Positions 47,062-58,129 of a stretch of DNA of 64,000 nt are shown here, piece by piece. Source of the DNA: Ricinus communis (lineage: Eukaryota > Streptophyta > Magnoliopsida > Malpighiales > Euphorbiaceae); the NCBI RefSeq assembly GCF_019578655.1, contig NC_063257.1, positions 3,100,001-3,164,000 on the forward strand, in the 5' to 3' direction. Position 1 is the stretch's first letter. Every line of letters starts with the position of its first letter. Position numbers and translations under genes: made by a program. A model generated the notes under the pieces. That model saw only the letters and a program-made list of their open reading frames with translations, ran no database searches and had not been told where the DNA came from.

Positions 47062-48841
47062 TTAACAGATAAGAAAGGAATTGATATTAAGATCGTGGGA
47101 GAAATCTTAGAAACAATCCGTTCCTATTGAGAAAGGTCTTACAGTTTGTTCCTAATAGAGTAATTCGTTTCAAGGCTATATAAGGGATGGATCGTCACTT
47201 CAATAAGCTAAATAAATACTAAGCTCAACTCTTTATACAGGTTCATTTAAGACTAACTCGATCATGGTGTAGCTATTGAACTGCGTATCCAGCGTCCAAC
47301 CTCCATGGAATGGCTTGGACATGCATTTTAGTAGAATCCATCAGTACTTATCTTGTCTTTTGCTTTTTTTTTTTTTTTTAAATTAAGGTGGCAGCAGAAG
47401 AAAATCCACTGCAGCAGCCCCTTCGATTTTTCCTTTTCTTTTGTTAGATCTTGCTGCGGATTACCGAATTTAATTCTTGGCTTATAACTGCTTCCAGGAT
47501 TATTTCTGTCCTTGGAAAATTTATTTTGCTTTTTTCTGTCCTAAGTTTGTGAGATATAAATAGATAATTTTTATGCATTATTGGGGTTTGAATCTGTTGT
47601 CTAATAATTTATAATCATTAAAAATGATAATATCAGAAAATAGCATATATAGAAAAAGGGTAGCTCTATATGAAGAAATTTTTAAATAAATTTAATCTAT
47701 CACTTATGTCGACTTCTGGAAAAATACTCATTTTGCAAGAACAAGAAAAGTACAAGTACTAACTATATTTTTTTACCATCTGAACCCCCCCAACCTAAAA
47801 ATTATGATTCAAACTTGCCCATGATCCGAGCACATTCGGAAATAACCCCACCCTAATGACCTGGAAATATTAGAATTGGGTCTGGTAACGGGTGATCCCA
47901 AATGAGCTAAACTTAAATGACGGTGTCTACTATTGCATATATATATTCTATTTTTTAATACCATAAGAATGAGTAAATAACTCAATCCAAAGCTCAAAGA
48001 TGATCTGAATTTTCTTTTTAATGCCTGAAAACTTAAAAATAGCGACTTGAATCAAACAAAACCTGATTCAAATCCAAATCCACCCAAAAGAATGAGAAAC
48101 ATAAAATAACCCTAGGTGGAATTAACCCAGACCTAAAAGATATTCTAACCTAAAACCAGCCCAACTTGACTTAATTGCCACCTCTGTACTGTATACTAGA
48201 TTCAAAGAAGGGAGTCGAGTGGTTAAAAAATAAGAATGCTAAGCATAGCATCTCTAAAGTAATTTGGATTTGTTCTATTGCGGATAGCACTGATGCGAAT
48301 TTTGACCCAGAGAATAATATTTGGTGCGTGTACAGTTGTTCCCTTTAAATGATTTGTGTAACAATGCCACCTGGTCCCATCAGTCAAATTAAGCCACAAT
48401 TGTTGATAGATTCTTTCTTGGCCTTCCAACTTGTACGATACAGGCCTTTACTCCTCCACTTTTAGTTTAATACAATTAAACCCTCCAAATAGGAATTATT
48501 TTGCTAATCCACGTATCTAAGTAACTGCTGAATTCCCTTATCTTTTCGGAAAATTATTTATTTTTTAGTAAATCAAAAGTATTTTTAAGAAATAACTTGT
48601 TTTCTTATAGACTAATATTTTTAAGAAATTGAACCAGTGATCAAACTAGTGAAAACTTGCACCTATTCAATCTGTTGAGCTAGTTTGTCTTAAAATCATC
48701 TGGCTTAATAAAAATATCTCAAATCATGAGGTCTTACCAAACGGTGAAATATAAAACCCCCAAACTACATGGGTTAAATTAGTATGGTATGTTTTGTTGA
48801 TTTGCTATATAAAAAGAAAAAAAGGGCTCCTCTTACAAATT
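46823..48841. other. Intergenic DNA, no gene seen
   Basis: Holds a TA microsatellite at 47023-47059 and AT-rich spacer. The flank near 48570-48740 contains worn GAACCAGTGATCAAACTAGTG-like repeat words. No gene supported. Confidence 0.5.
47023..47059. repeat. (AT)n microsatellite
   Basis: About 18 uninterrupted AT units in the spacer between EF-hand loci 5 and 6. Confidence 0.9.
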
Positions 48842-49153
48842 CTAAGCAGCTGACATTATATAACCTTGTCTAAAAGCATACTTGATAACCTCTTGTAACT
48901 TCTTTTCGTTGATATATCCATCTCCATTTCTGTCAGCGTGACTCAGTGCATGCTTTGCTCGCCAACCAGGCTATCCAGAACCTATGTACTCGAAAGCATT
49001 GATAAGCTCTTGCCTGCTTAGAAGGCCATCTCCGTCCCCGTCAAAGTGCTTAAATATGTCTTTCAGTTGAGGTTCAGTAAGTGGCGGAGGACAACATTTA
49101 CACCTGCAGAGTAAGGGAGCCATGAATATTGAGGTCTTTAAATGTTTTGGCAT
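48842..49153 (-). pseudogene. EF-hand locus 6, split by an in-frame TAG
   Basis: Starts MPKHLKTS (or Met11), with a cysteine-rich CRCKCC stretch, then EF-hand loop 1 at residues 38-49 (DGDGDGLLSRQE, canonical), then TAG at 48973-48971. The same frame stays open for 42 more codons to a TAG at 48844-48842: a linker GWRAKHALSHA and loop 2 DRNGDGYINEKK, in which the bidentate Glu at position 12 is Lys. Apart from that stop the gene has the length and plan of its sisters, so this is either a young pseudogene, a one-hand truncated protein of 60 residues, or a sequencing error. A TATA-like CATATAAAC lies just upstream at about 49195. Confidence 0.85.
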
Positions 49154-49387
49154 TTAATTACTTTTGTGCGGTACATCAAAATCTAGCTATTATAGTTTAT
49201 ATGGATCTGGCAAATGTTCTTGAATAATATTTCATATCTCAAGATTCTAACTTATCTGGCTTCTTTATTGGGGAACCAGATTGGTGTTAGAAGATGATAT
49301 ATTGTTAAAAAAGTGCTTATGCATCTGGAAGGCAGTCAAACATATTCTTGATTAGGATGGACGGTTTTGGTTTATCATGAAAAGAAT
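49154..49387. other. Upstream flank of EF-hand locus 6
   Basis: AT-rich. Its right end, TGAAAAGAAT at 49378-49387, is the left target duplication of the next transposon. Confidence 0.5.
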
Positions 49388-49782
49388 GGACAAAAAGCCA
49401 AATACCCCCCAAACTTGTGTTAAGAGACCAAATAAGTTCAATTTTGACTTTTCTAATAAATAGGCCTACCGACTTTTATTTAAGGATCAAATTAACCCAA
49501 ATTTTAACTTAGTCATTGAAATAGAGAGTGACTTACTTTCTTTAATAATAAAAAAAGCACATAGAGAGAAAAATGAGAAATTAAAACAAGGAAAAAATAT
49601 TAAATGAAACCAAACCTTCTCCATATTGGTTTTCTTCACAAAATAAAACTAAACCCATATGTTGACTTTTTCCCTTTGAATTTACTCTCCTTCTAAATCT
49701 CTTTTATTTTTTGAAAAAATTCTAAAAGTAGTAAAATTAATAATTCACCCCATTTGCTATAGAGATATTTGACCTTTTATCG
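49388..49782. mobile_element. Short non-autonomous Mutator-like element
   Basis: 395 bp between perfect 10-bp direct repeats TGAAAAGAAT (49378-49387 and 49783-49792). The left end, AAGCCAAATACCCCCCAAAC, followed by a TGACTTTTCTAATAAATAGG-like block, matches the ends of the element at 6491-7607. The right end, ATATTTGACCTTTTATC, is the inverted form. It has no coding capacity. Confidence 0.7.
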
Positions 49783-50103
49783 TGAAAAGAATTCTTGGAG
49801 AAGACATTAATTTAACCAAAAACTCCTATTATGTATATATGCTGATGCAAGAGGCTTCTATTCCTCAATTAAAGCTGGAAAAATATGTGAACATTTTTAT
49901 TAACTGGTCCACCAGATTATGACTGGGTTAGCCTCTTAATACTCTCTCCTCACTTAATAGGCAAAGAAAAAAAAAAAAAGAGAAGTCACCTTAAATTTCT
50001 GAATTTCTCGACATGGGAAAACAACTTCAAATATGCGTATACAATCATATATTTTGAAATTTAACTTTCTATTAATTAACTGAGACTATTATTGCTTACC
50101 ATA

Positions 50104-50134
<31 letters not shown>

Positions 50135-50406
50135 GACAACAAATACGTAAATATAAATATATTTTATTTTATTATAAAATAATTATTATATATTTAATTA
50201 TTTAAAATTAATAAATATATATAATTGATATACGAATTTAAAAGCCACTCAGATTGAAAGATTTTAAATAAAATATTTCAATAAAATTTATGATTTAAAT
50301 TATTTTTAGAAAAAATAATTGAAGAGTCTTTTAGAATCATGATTCTTTAATATATGCTCTATATTTAAAAAAAATAAAATTTTTCAATAAATTACCATAT
50401 GATTTA

Positions 50407-50661
50407 ACGTATTCTCATTTTAGGGTCTGTAATTTTTCTTTTCACTTTGATATTTTGTGAATATGATCGTCAGCAAATAATTGTCAAATTGCATAATACC
50501 ATTAGCAAGTGTTGACGTGGCAATTGGAAGAACAATAGTTATTGCGTGCCGCGTTAAAATCTCTTAAAGATATTATATAATCTGATCATTATTTGCTAAC
50601 GGTCATATTCACAGAGTACTAAAATGAAAAAAAAATCACAAATTCTAAAATAAAAATACGT
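50407..50661. mobile_element. MITE with long terminal inverted repeats
   Basis: The left arm (50407-50485: ACGTATTCTCATTTTAGGG ... GTGAATATGATCGTCAGCAA) and right arm (50584-50661, inverted: TTGCTAACGGTCATATTCAC ... CTAAAATAAAAATACGT) are imperfect inverted copies of about 78 bp. The spacer is about 100 bp. The outer ends may extend about 20 bp further each way; no target duplication was settled. Confidence 0.7.
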
Positions 50662-51546
50662 TCACAAAATTTTCTAAAATATGTATATATATTATAAGTT
50701 TAGAACTTATTGGTATTGGAGTAAGTGCAAATGTAAATTTAAATTTTCCTAAATTGACATGTTAACAAAGACTGGTACTGTACCAGTTCTTAAAAAACAG
50801 TGAGAAGGATTCGATAGTTATTACAAAAGTCAAAATATTGTCGCTAAAGTTTCAGAATGAATGAAAGCATAGTGAGATTCGTAAGTGTGCGGGGCTAACG
50901 GTTTACCGCCGAACTTAATCTCCAACAATATTTTGAAGGATCTTTTCTTCTCCTTCAATCAGATATTTTTCTGGTCATTCTTTTTAGGATTAGTTTAAAA
51001 ATGATGTTGGAAAAGTACTCTTTTAATTTTAAATTTTATATTATTTTATTTTTAAAATTTTAGAAACTACTAATAAAGAAATAAATAAAAAGAGTTCTAA
51101 AAAATAATTTATAAATCAATATATTAAATAAACCTGTTCTTTTAACACTCCATAGTAATAGTTCTTACAATAATTTTGTATTATTTTATGCCTCATAAGA
51201 TTTCTGTTAGGAATGTTTAATTAAAAAATAATAATTTATAAACATTTAAATCATAAAAAAATAACTTATCTTACGAGCTGTGACATAAGTGTTGTGCAGA
51301 AGTCTGTTATAACATACGCTTTTAATGTTTCTTTTTATGTATTGTGGGCTTTTATATTCCATCAGTTATAGAAGAATCCTAGTTGGACTATAAATTGCGG
51401 TAGCTTTTTGGTTCTGAATATGTTGTTATTATTATTAAATGAGAAGGAAGGTCCATTCTAAAATGTATGTGCATTGGAACACATTTGTTTAATATTTTTC
51501 TTTTTTTATTGAATAAATTCAATATTTCAAAATTTTTTTATTGAAA

Positions 51547-51582
51547 TATATATCTATATATATATATATATATATATATATG
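51547..51582. repeat. (TA)n microsatellite
   Basis: TA run with one interruption (TATATCTATATA) in the spacer. Confidence 0.85.
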
Positions 51583-53583
51583 AGTAAAAGAAGTTTAAAA
51601 TAAAAAATAGAAAATATTTTTTAGTGTGTTATCTATTGGTTTGAGAAAGAATCCTTTGTAGTTGGACATAAAAGAAGAACGCTCATGTGTAAGGTCTATT
51701 TTAATGGAGAAAAAGGAAAGAAATATGAGCAGGATTGGCATTTTCATTGGATTATTCTAAACATTACTAAACTACCAATTATTTATATTATCTTTATGTT
51801 AGGAGACTCTCTAATCTAAATCCATTCCAGTAAATATATGAAAAGATATTTCAGTGTACTTTATTTGTTCTGAAAAAAGAAACATTTATTGGAATGAAAT
51901 TTTTTTATTTATATTCTTCAATTCTTTTCTTTTTTACTGTCTTATTCTCATTAAATTATACTTCCATTTTCTTAAAAAAAATAAAAGAAAAGAATTCAGA
52001 GATCAAACAGAAAACACCAAAATTAGACTGTAACCCAATAAATAATCCAAGCTGATCAAACAAATAGAGCATCCTTCAACAATCTATAGTTGTAGAAGCA
52101 TACACTCCATTCCTTGCTGTGAATGTTGAGTAGATAAGACATGTATTTGAAACATGTTCTTATTGAGAAATTATATATGGATTATAACCTCAAAATCGTC
52201 CATAAATGTTTGATCAAATGTTATAGCAGTAAACAAATCAAATAAAAATTGGAATTATTGAACTATAAAGAAATCACCGGAATCTATATATATATATAAA
52301 TATATATTAATTTATAAAGTTTAAGATTTTTTTGACATGTGTGCTTAATTTTTGACACATAGAATTGTTGTCTTGATATGCGTACTTATTTTTTTGACAT
52401 GTGTACTTATTTTTTATATATGAGATTCAAGTTTATACGTAATTTTGTAATTTTTTATTAATTTATTGATTAATAAATTATACTCCTATTAAAAACTCAT
52501 TTTAATATTAATAAATAACTTATTAATAATAAATTAGTTTTTAATTAGATAATAATTATTCTAAAAATAGCATATATTAATTATATTTTAATATTATATT
52601 AATTAATAAATTAATTTTCTAATTAGATAATGATTCTAATTATAAAAAATAATATTTTAAATATATATTATTAATAAATTAATTTTCAATTATATAATAA
52701 TTTCTAATCTTAAAAAATAGTTATATCAATTATATTGATAGTATTAATTTATATAATATTAGAATTAATAAATAAATACTTTAAAAATAATTGCATTAAT
52801 AAAATTGTAAAAAAAGATCAAAAATATTTAGTTTGTTACTATTTTTTAAGATATTATAAATCAATAGTAGATATTAAAAAATTTATCAAATTGTATCTAT
52901 CAGCTGGTTTTATAATCGAAATAATAATAACAGCCGTGTAACACACGAATAAACGACTAATATAAAATAAATTTTAGGTATGGAAATCCGCTTTCTCACA
53001 CGTACGAATGGTTAAGAAAGTTTTTGAAAGTTAATATGATATTAATTGCTTTTTATTATTTTATTTGTAAAAATAGATAATTAAGATTATTGCGTCTCAA
53101 AATACACTTCTTTTTTCATTAAAACAAACTAAAAAGCTATATTTGACAATATTATTTAGCTTATAGGTCAAATCTTAATATTATTGTACAAGTAAAGGTA
53201 AATTAGAATGTAAGAGAATGCTAAAAATTTATTTTATTGTTTTTCTTTTCTTAATAACGCAATATTAACTCAGCCTGTATAGTTATGATAACCAGGCTTC
53301 ATTAACTAACAGCTTTTATTTATGTATTAGGTATACATAAAGTGACTACAGTGATTACAATTGGATATTGTAACCAATTGGCACAACTTTACGCAGAAAT
53401 TACAGGAGAATTCAGATATATAGATTACTGAGACTGATTGCAGATAGTTGCTAAGAGAGCCAAGCCGCAAATCACCATTCCTGCTAACAGCTTTCTTTGC
53501 TATGAAGTGTCCGCCACCACCAAGATAATTAGTAACAATTTTACTTGTTACGGATTGTATATAGCAACTGGATTTAACGTGCT

Positions 53584-53862
53584 CTAGGAAATGGTAGAGC
53601 CCCATTTCATAACATATTTGACAAGCTCGTCCAACTCATCTTCCAGGCTAACACTACTACCTTTGTTGCGATCTGCATGTTGGATTGCCCTACAAGCTCT
53701 CAAGCCACAAAATTGCGAACCTAGGTTTTTGAAGACAACCTTCAGGTCTTTCCTGCTTAGCTTGCCATCTCCATTGCTGTCGTATCTTTTAAGAAGGCCC
53801 TTCATTTGCTCTTCTAAAAGAGGAAGATTTACCTGTCGAGTTCTACCTGGCTGAATTGGCAT
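53584..53862 (-). CDS. EF-hand protein with degenerate second hand (EF-hand locus 7)
   Basis: 92 residues starting MPIQPGRT. Loop 1 (28-39, DSNGDGKLSRKD) is near-canonical with Asp at position 12, which usually favours weaker or magnesium-tolerant binding. Loop 2 (from 64, DRNKGSSVSLEDE) has lost the Asp at 5 and the Gly at 6 and may have an inserted residue, so it probably does not bind calcium. The linker GSQFCGLRACRAI is the family signature. A TATA box lies 164 bp upstream. It is the last member of the array, next to TIC22. Confidence 0.82.
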   Translation of the reverse strand: MPIQPGRTRQVNLPLLEEQMKGLLKRYDSNGDGKLSRKDLKVVFKNLGSQFCGLRACRAIQHADRNKGSSVSLEDELDELVKYVMKWGSTIS

Positions 53863-54025
53863 CTTATTGCTACTTGTTGGAGATTATATACTTGAATAAG
53901 TACTGTACAGGTGATAATAGATCAAGCAAGTGTTTCTTAGAATAAAGTAGTAATATGAAGAAGCAAGATGGACTCGAGCTATGGTTTGGAACTTTGGATG
54001 CATGCTTTCTGAGCCTAGCACCTCC

Positions 54026-54035
54026 TTTATATATA
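54026..54035 (-). promoter_or_regulatory. TATA box of EF-hand locus 7
   Basis: TATATATAAA on the minus strand, 164 bp upstream of the ATG, which implies a 5' UTR of about 130 bp. Confidence 0.55.
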
Positions 54036-54078
54036 CATTCCAATTGCTCTTGGTAGAAGTGGTAGTGGAACTAATCAA

Positions 54079-54932
54079 GACAAAAATGTAATTTTGTAAT
54101 TAAATTAGGGTACGTAAAGAAGAATATAATCTTATATGAAGATTTGCTTTAGGTAATTATTCAGTAACAACAGTGAAGATTGACATGTTGCTAAGCAAGA
54201 AAGGTTTCTATACAAGTTGGAAGCTATGTAGCACGTTGAAGAAATTTTTGTTGCCTTGTTCATCGAATCACGGAAGTTGATCTTTACCCGACTCTTCTTT
54301 CTGAGTAAGTGTACTTGATTTCTCGGCATTTTTTGTTACCACTTTAGGCCTTAGAATTATATTAAACATTTGCTTGAACTGCATATATTCAAAGCTCTTC
54401 ATGCTCACTAATATTCAACAAGTAAATATTCTTCCCATCATCTTTTAACCGCACTTCCATGCAAGCTTACTCCTAAATATACAGTTTCAATTCTAAGACT
54501 TTTTTATCATAAATTACATTTTGTCTTTAAATTTTAAAAAAATTATATAAATATCTATATTCAGTAATTTAATTGTACGTGCAGTGCACATGCGATAATT
54601 CAATAATATAAATTAAATTTTTTATTCATAATACATCATAAGTAATAAGCAAAGACACGGATAGACCCTTGTAATTATCACCATGAACACCTACACTAAA
54701 ACTCCACACTACTAGAATCATCAAATTCAACTTCCTTACTGGTTCAAGTGAGCATAAATTCTTGCTAATCAGATGAAAGATCGTCCAGTACCAGCATCAG
54801 CATCACTATTTTTTGTTTTTTGGGCCTCTAACTGGACTAAAGCCCAGCCCAATATATACCTAGATGTATGCATATATTATAAACCGAACTCAGTGCCCAT
54901 TTCGTTTCTCTTTTCCTTTTTAGTTCTCTAAA
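54079..54932. other. Shared upstream region between EF-hand locus 7 and TIC22
   Basis: Divergent intergenic region. A TATTATAAA box at 54875-54883 lies about 50 bp before the TIC22 ATG. Pyrimidine-rich leader TCTCTTTTCCTTTTT follows. No other gene. Confidence 0.5.
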
Positions 54933-57900
54933 ATGGAACACTCTAAACTCTCAAACCCTCTCTTATCTCTCTCCACGTTCATTCACCAGCACTGTCTCCG
55001 GCTCGGCGCCGAGCTCTCGACTCGGCTCGGCGACACTACTTGGGCCGTATCTAACAACCTACTGCCCGGGCTAAATAACAGGAAGCATCGTCCGGCGCCG
55101 TTGTTCGCATCTGTCTCACAGCAGCCGAAGCAAGCCTCAGGTCTGAGCTCAGAACACGTGGCAAAAACACTTGCTGGCACGGCTGTTTATACAGTGAGCA
55201 ATTCGAATAATGAGTTCGTGCTTGTCTCTGATCCTGATGGAGCTAAATCAATTAGCTTGCTCTGCTTTCGACAAGAAGATGCTGAAGCTTTTCTCGCTCA
55301 AGTTAGTAATACTTACTATTCAGAGAGTAAATTTGTGATGGTTTCTTTTGTAGCATTATTTTGTTTTTACTGTTTTGGGGAATTGATAATAGGTTCGGTT
55401 GCGAAGAAGAGAATTAAGGAGTCAGGCAAGAATTGTTCCTATTACTCTTGATCAGGTAACCTTTTTAGGTTAAGTTGTTCTTTTTTTATTCCTCTTTGTG
55501 TATTTTTATGGTAGGTAATTGCGTTCCCAATCTTAATTTGGCTCTTAAATGAATCATTTGAAGATACTATATAATTTATGTTTTCTTTTTTATATTATAA
55601 ATTTCGGTTCAGTTGTTATGTTCTAATGAAGTATTTTGTTTATCATTGTATTTTGACTATGCTTTTAATTTTACTAGGTGTACATGTTGAAGGTGGAGGG
55701 AATTGCATTTCGGTTTTTACCTGATCCAGTTCAAATAAAGAATGCTTTAGAGGTTAGTTATCGTGCATTAGTTATAAAGTGCACGGTTCTCAGTTTGGTT
55801 GGGAAGCATTCATTATCTTATATCTGATTATATAAGATGATTATAGTACTTGTACAAGCTTTCATTTTAGTTTCCTGCTTGCTTGCTACTTCTTACTTTT
55901 TCCTGTGTGATATTGATATCGCTCTTCTAGACCTTGTTTGAAATAAATCAAGTGCAAAAATTCCTTGCAAAATCATGTCAATTTTTGGCGTAGTTTCATT
56001 TCTTTCAAAATGCCTTCTTTATTGTTAGTTAAAAGAATTTAATTCTAGCAACTAAGAGCTTTCCAAGCATGAGAATTCTCTCAATGCAAGCATTCAATTC
56101 AATTGAATTCTTGCATTTTTAGACTTTCCAGACAAGAGGCTAGTTTTTGTTGTCCTTTGGTATCTCATATAACTTTTGATGGATCCCTGGACATTGACTT
56201 CCCTAAGAAGCCTTGTCTTGGTTATATATCTCAATCTATAGAGAGAAGTATGAGTCTTTCTTATGTGGAACAAGATAATATTCATAATGTTTATATGTCA
56301 TTTACATTGTAGGCGAAAAAACTTTAACCCGAAGATGTCTTTGCTTTCATCTAGGACTTATAAAATCGTGTTATGATAGCAATTCATATGTGTTGCATTT
56401 ATACATGAAACATTGACATTAATATGATTCTACCCATGAACTGAATTTGAGTAATTCTACAATGGCCTTTCATGTTTGTCAGCTGAAAGCCTCTGATACC
56501 AAGCGTGGGTTTGATGGAGTTCCCATTTTTCAGGTATGCTATTAAATTTATTGCAAAATGGACCATTTAAGAAAGTAAAGCATTTCAATGGGCTGATTTT
56601 AAGATCCATGGATCAAATGCTTCTAACTCTATATGCTCGTGCACACACATTTGTGTAAGAACATTCATAGTATGGTTTGACTTGGCTATTTATGTTCCCA
56701 AAATGTTTGTGCCATGCCATCATAAACACTGTTGTTGCAACCTCATTTAGTGATAACAGTTTGACTTTATCAATTTCAACACCCTTTTCTAAGATAATTT
56801 GGAGTTCTCCCTAGCCTACGCGTGTCATCACATCACCAAATTAAATGTGATACTGCTGACTTAAATCAAAGAAAAATCTTTGTAGACTTAGCTTTCTTTA
56901 TTATGTTCTGTTAGTTGCTACCATCATCCAGGACAATTCAAGTATAGGGACCATCTAGCTTACCTGTGTACCATGTATGAATATTGCACCTTATGTAGGT
57001 GTAAAAATGTAATGTCGTGCCACATTAATGTTGCTTCATGAACTCTGTGTCTGCAGTCAGAACTTCTAGTTGTGAAGAAGAAAAACAAGCGTTACTGCCC
57101 GATATATTTCCAGAAGGTATGTTCCACTCATTGAGCTCCCTACTGACACAACTGAATTTTCTCAGCACACATCATCTGTAAGATATTATGATGACTGCAT
57201 TGATTGCTAGCTATGTGCTTCTTGCTATGCAGGAAGATATAGAAAAAGAACTTTCAAAGGTTTCAAGGGCATCAAGAGGGCCTGGTCTTTCCCAACATAT
57301 TATGGTATCATACATGGCCTTACAGACACATTGATAGACTATGCCTGCACACTTTCATGAACACTCACACCCTCATGTCAGCATGTAATATGTTTTTATT
57401 TTTCATGCACGAGGCACTATGTCAGCTTGGATAGAGACGAAATTTCCAACATGTGTTCTTGGAAAGTGATGGAGAAAGGAAGTAGAAATAAATTGCAATT
57501 CTGGTACTGATGAACTTAAAGGACTTAGGCCAGTAAGATAGATGCAAAGACAGACTGTTCTTTATTGAGCTGAACTCTTTCCCCTGAAAGTCAAAGTGTG
57601 TTTTATCTACTTAGCTGTCTAATAGGTGATTGCCTCTAACTACTTGCCCATTCATTTCTTGCATTTCTGAAGACAGCGATTTGACAAAACTGGAGATATC
57701 CGAGCTCGATGTAAAGCCCACTATGTTGCTATCCCATTCATTCAACCAAAACATTTCTCATTAGTAACTAATATCTGATTCTATTTGTTTGAACAGGTAG
57801 GAAGTTTAGAGGATGTTTTGAGAAAAATGGAGGTAAATGGATCTGATTAGATATTTTACTTATCCATCTGATAAAAAGAAACAAAAGTTTGAAGTTTTGT

Positions 57901-58129
57901 TTCTCTTTTTTCTGATGCAGATGAGTGAGAAGAACTCGGGCTGGGAGGATCTTATCTTCATTCCACCTGGTAAAAGCCACTCGCAGCACATTCAGGAGGT
58001 GGCAAAGGTATGACCCATTGCATGTGTTACTCCAGGAGACCATATAAAAGGATAAAGAGCAGCGAATATATTACATGCTTCCAGGCTCTCAATGAAAATG
58101 AAGCAGGTTCGGCATTATTACTGAGCTAA
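54933..58129 (+). CDS. TIC22: TIC22, chloroplast intermembrane-space import protein
   Basis: Nine exons: 54933-55301, 55393-55455, 55678-55752, 56483-56533, 57057-57116, 57233-57304, 57797-57832, 57921-58007, 58085-58129. All introns are GT..AG and every exon length is a multiple of three; 285 residues. Tic22 acts in the intermembrane space, linking TOC and TIC translocons and chaperoning preproteins. Residues 1-60 are rich in Ser/Leu/Arg, fitting a targeting presequence. The core begins HVAKTLAGTAVYTVSN and includes the conserved VRLRRRELRSQARIVPITLDQ exon, VYMLKVEGIAFRFLPDP, FDGVPIFQSELLVV..YCPIYF, and VGSLEDVLRKMEMSEKNSGW..IFIPPG. The order and exon style match the TIC22 family. Retained-intron reading of exon 1 would give a 172-residue product; the splice model is preferred because the conserved exons follow in phase. 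Confidence 0.9.

Larger units (their letters stand above)
49793..53583. other. AT-rich intergenic DNA with a MITE and microsatellites
   Basis: No gene seen. Contains TA microsatellites (about 50107-50134, 51547-51582), the MITE at 50407-50661, and repeated TTTTTGACATGTGTACTTATTTTT words near 52320-52420. The right end is the 3' flank of EF-hand locus 7. Confidence 0.5.

Noticed and set aside
55302..55451. Continuation of TIC22 exon 1 to a 172-residue protein
   Set aside because: A GT donor at 55302 and an acceptor at 55391-55392 keep phase and lead into the conserved RLRRRELRS exon; the unspliced tail matches nothing in the family.
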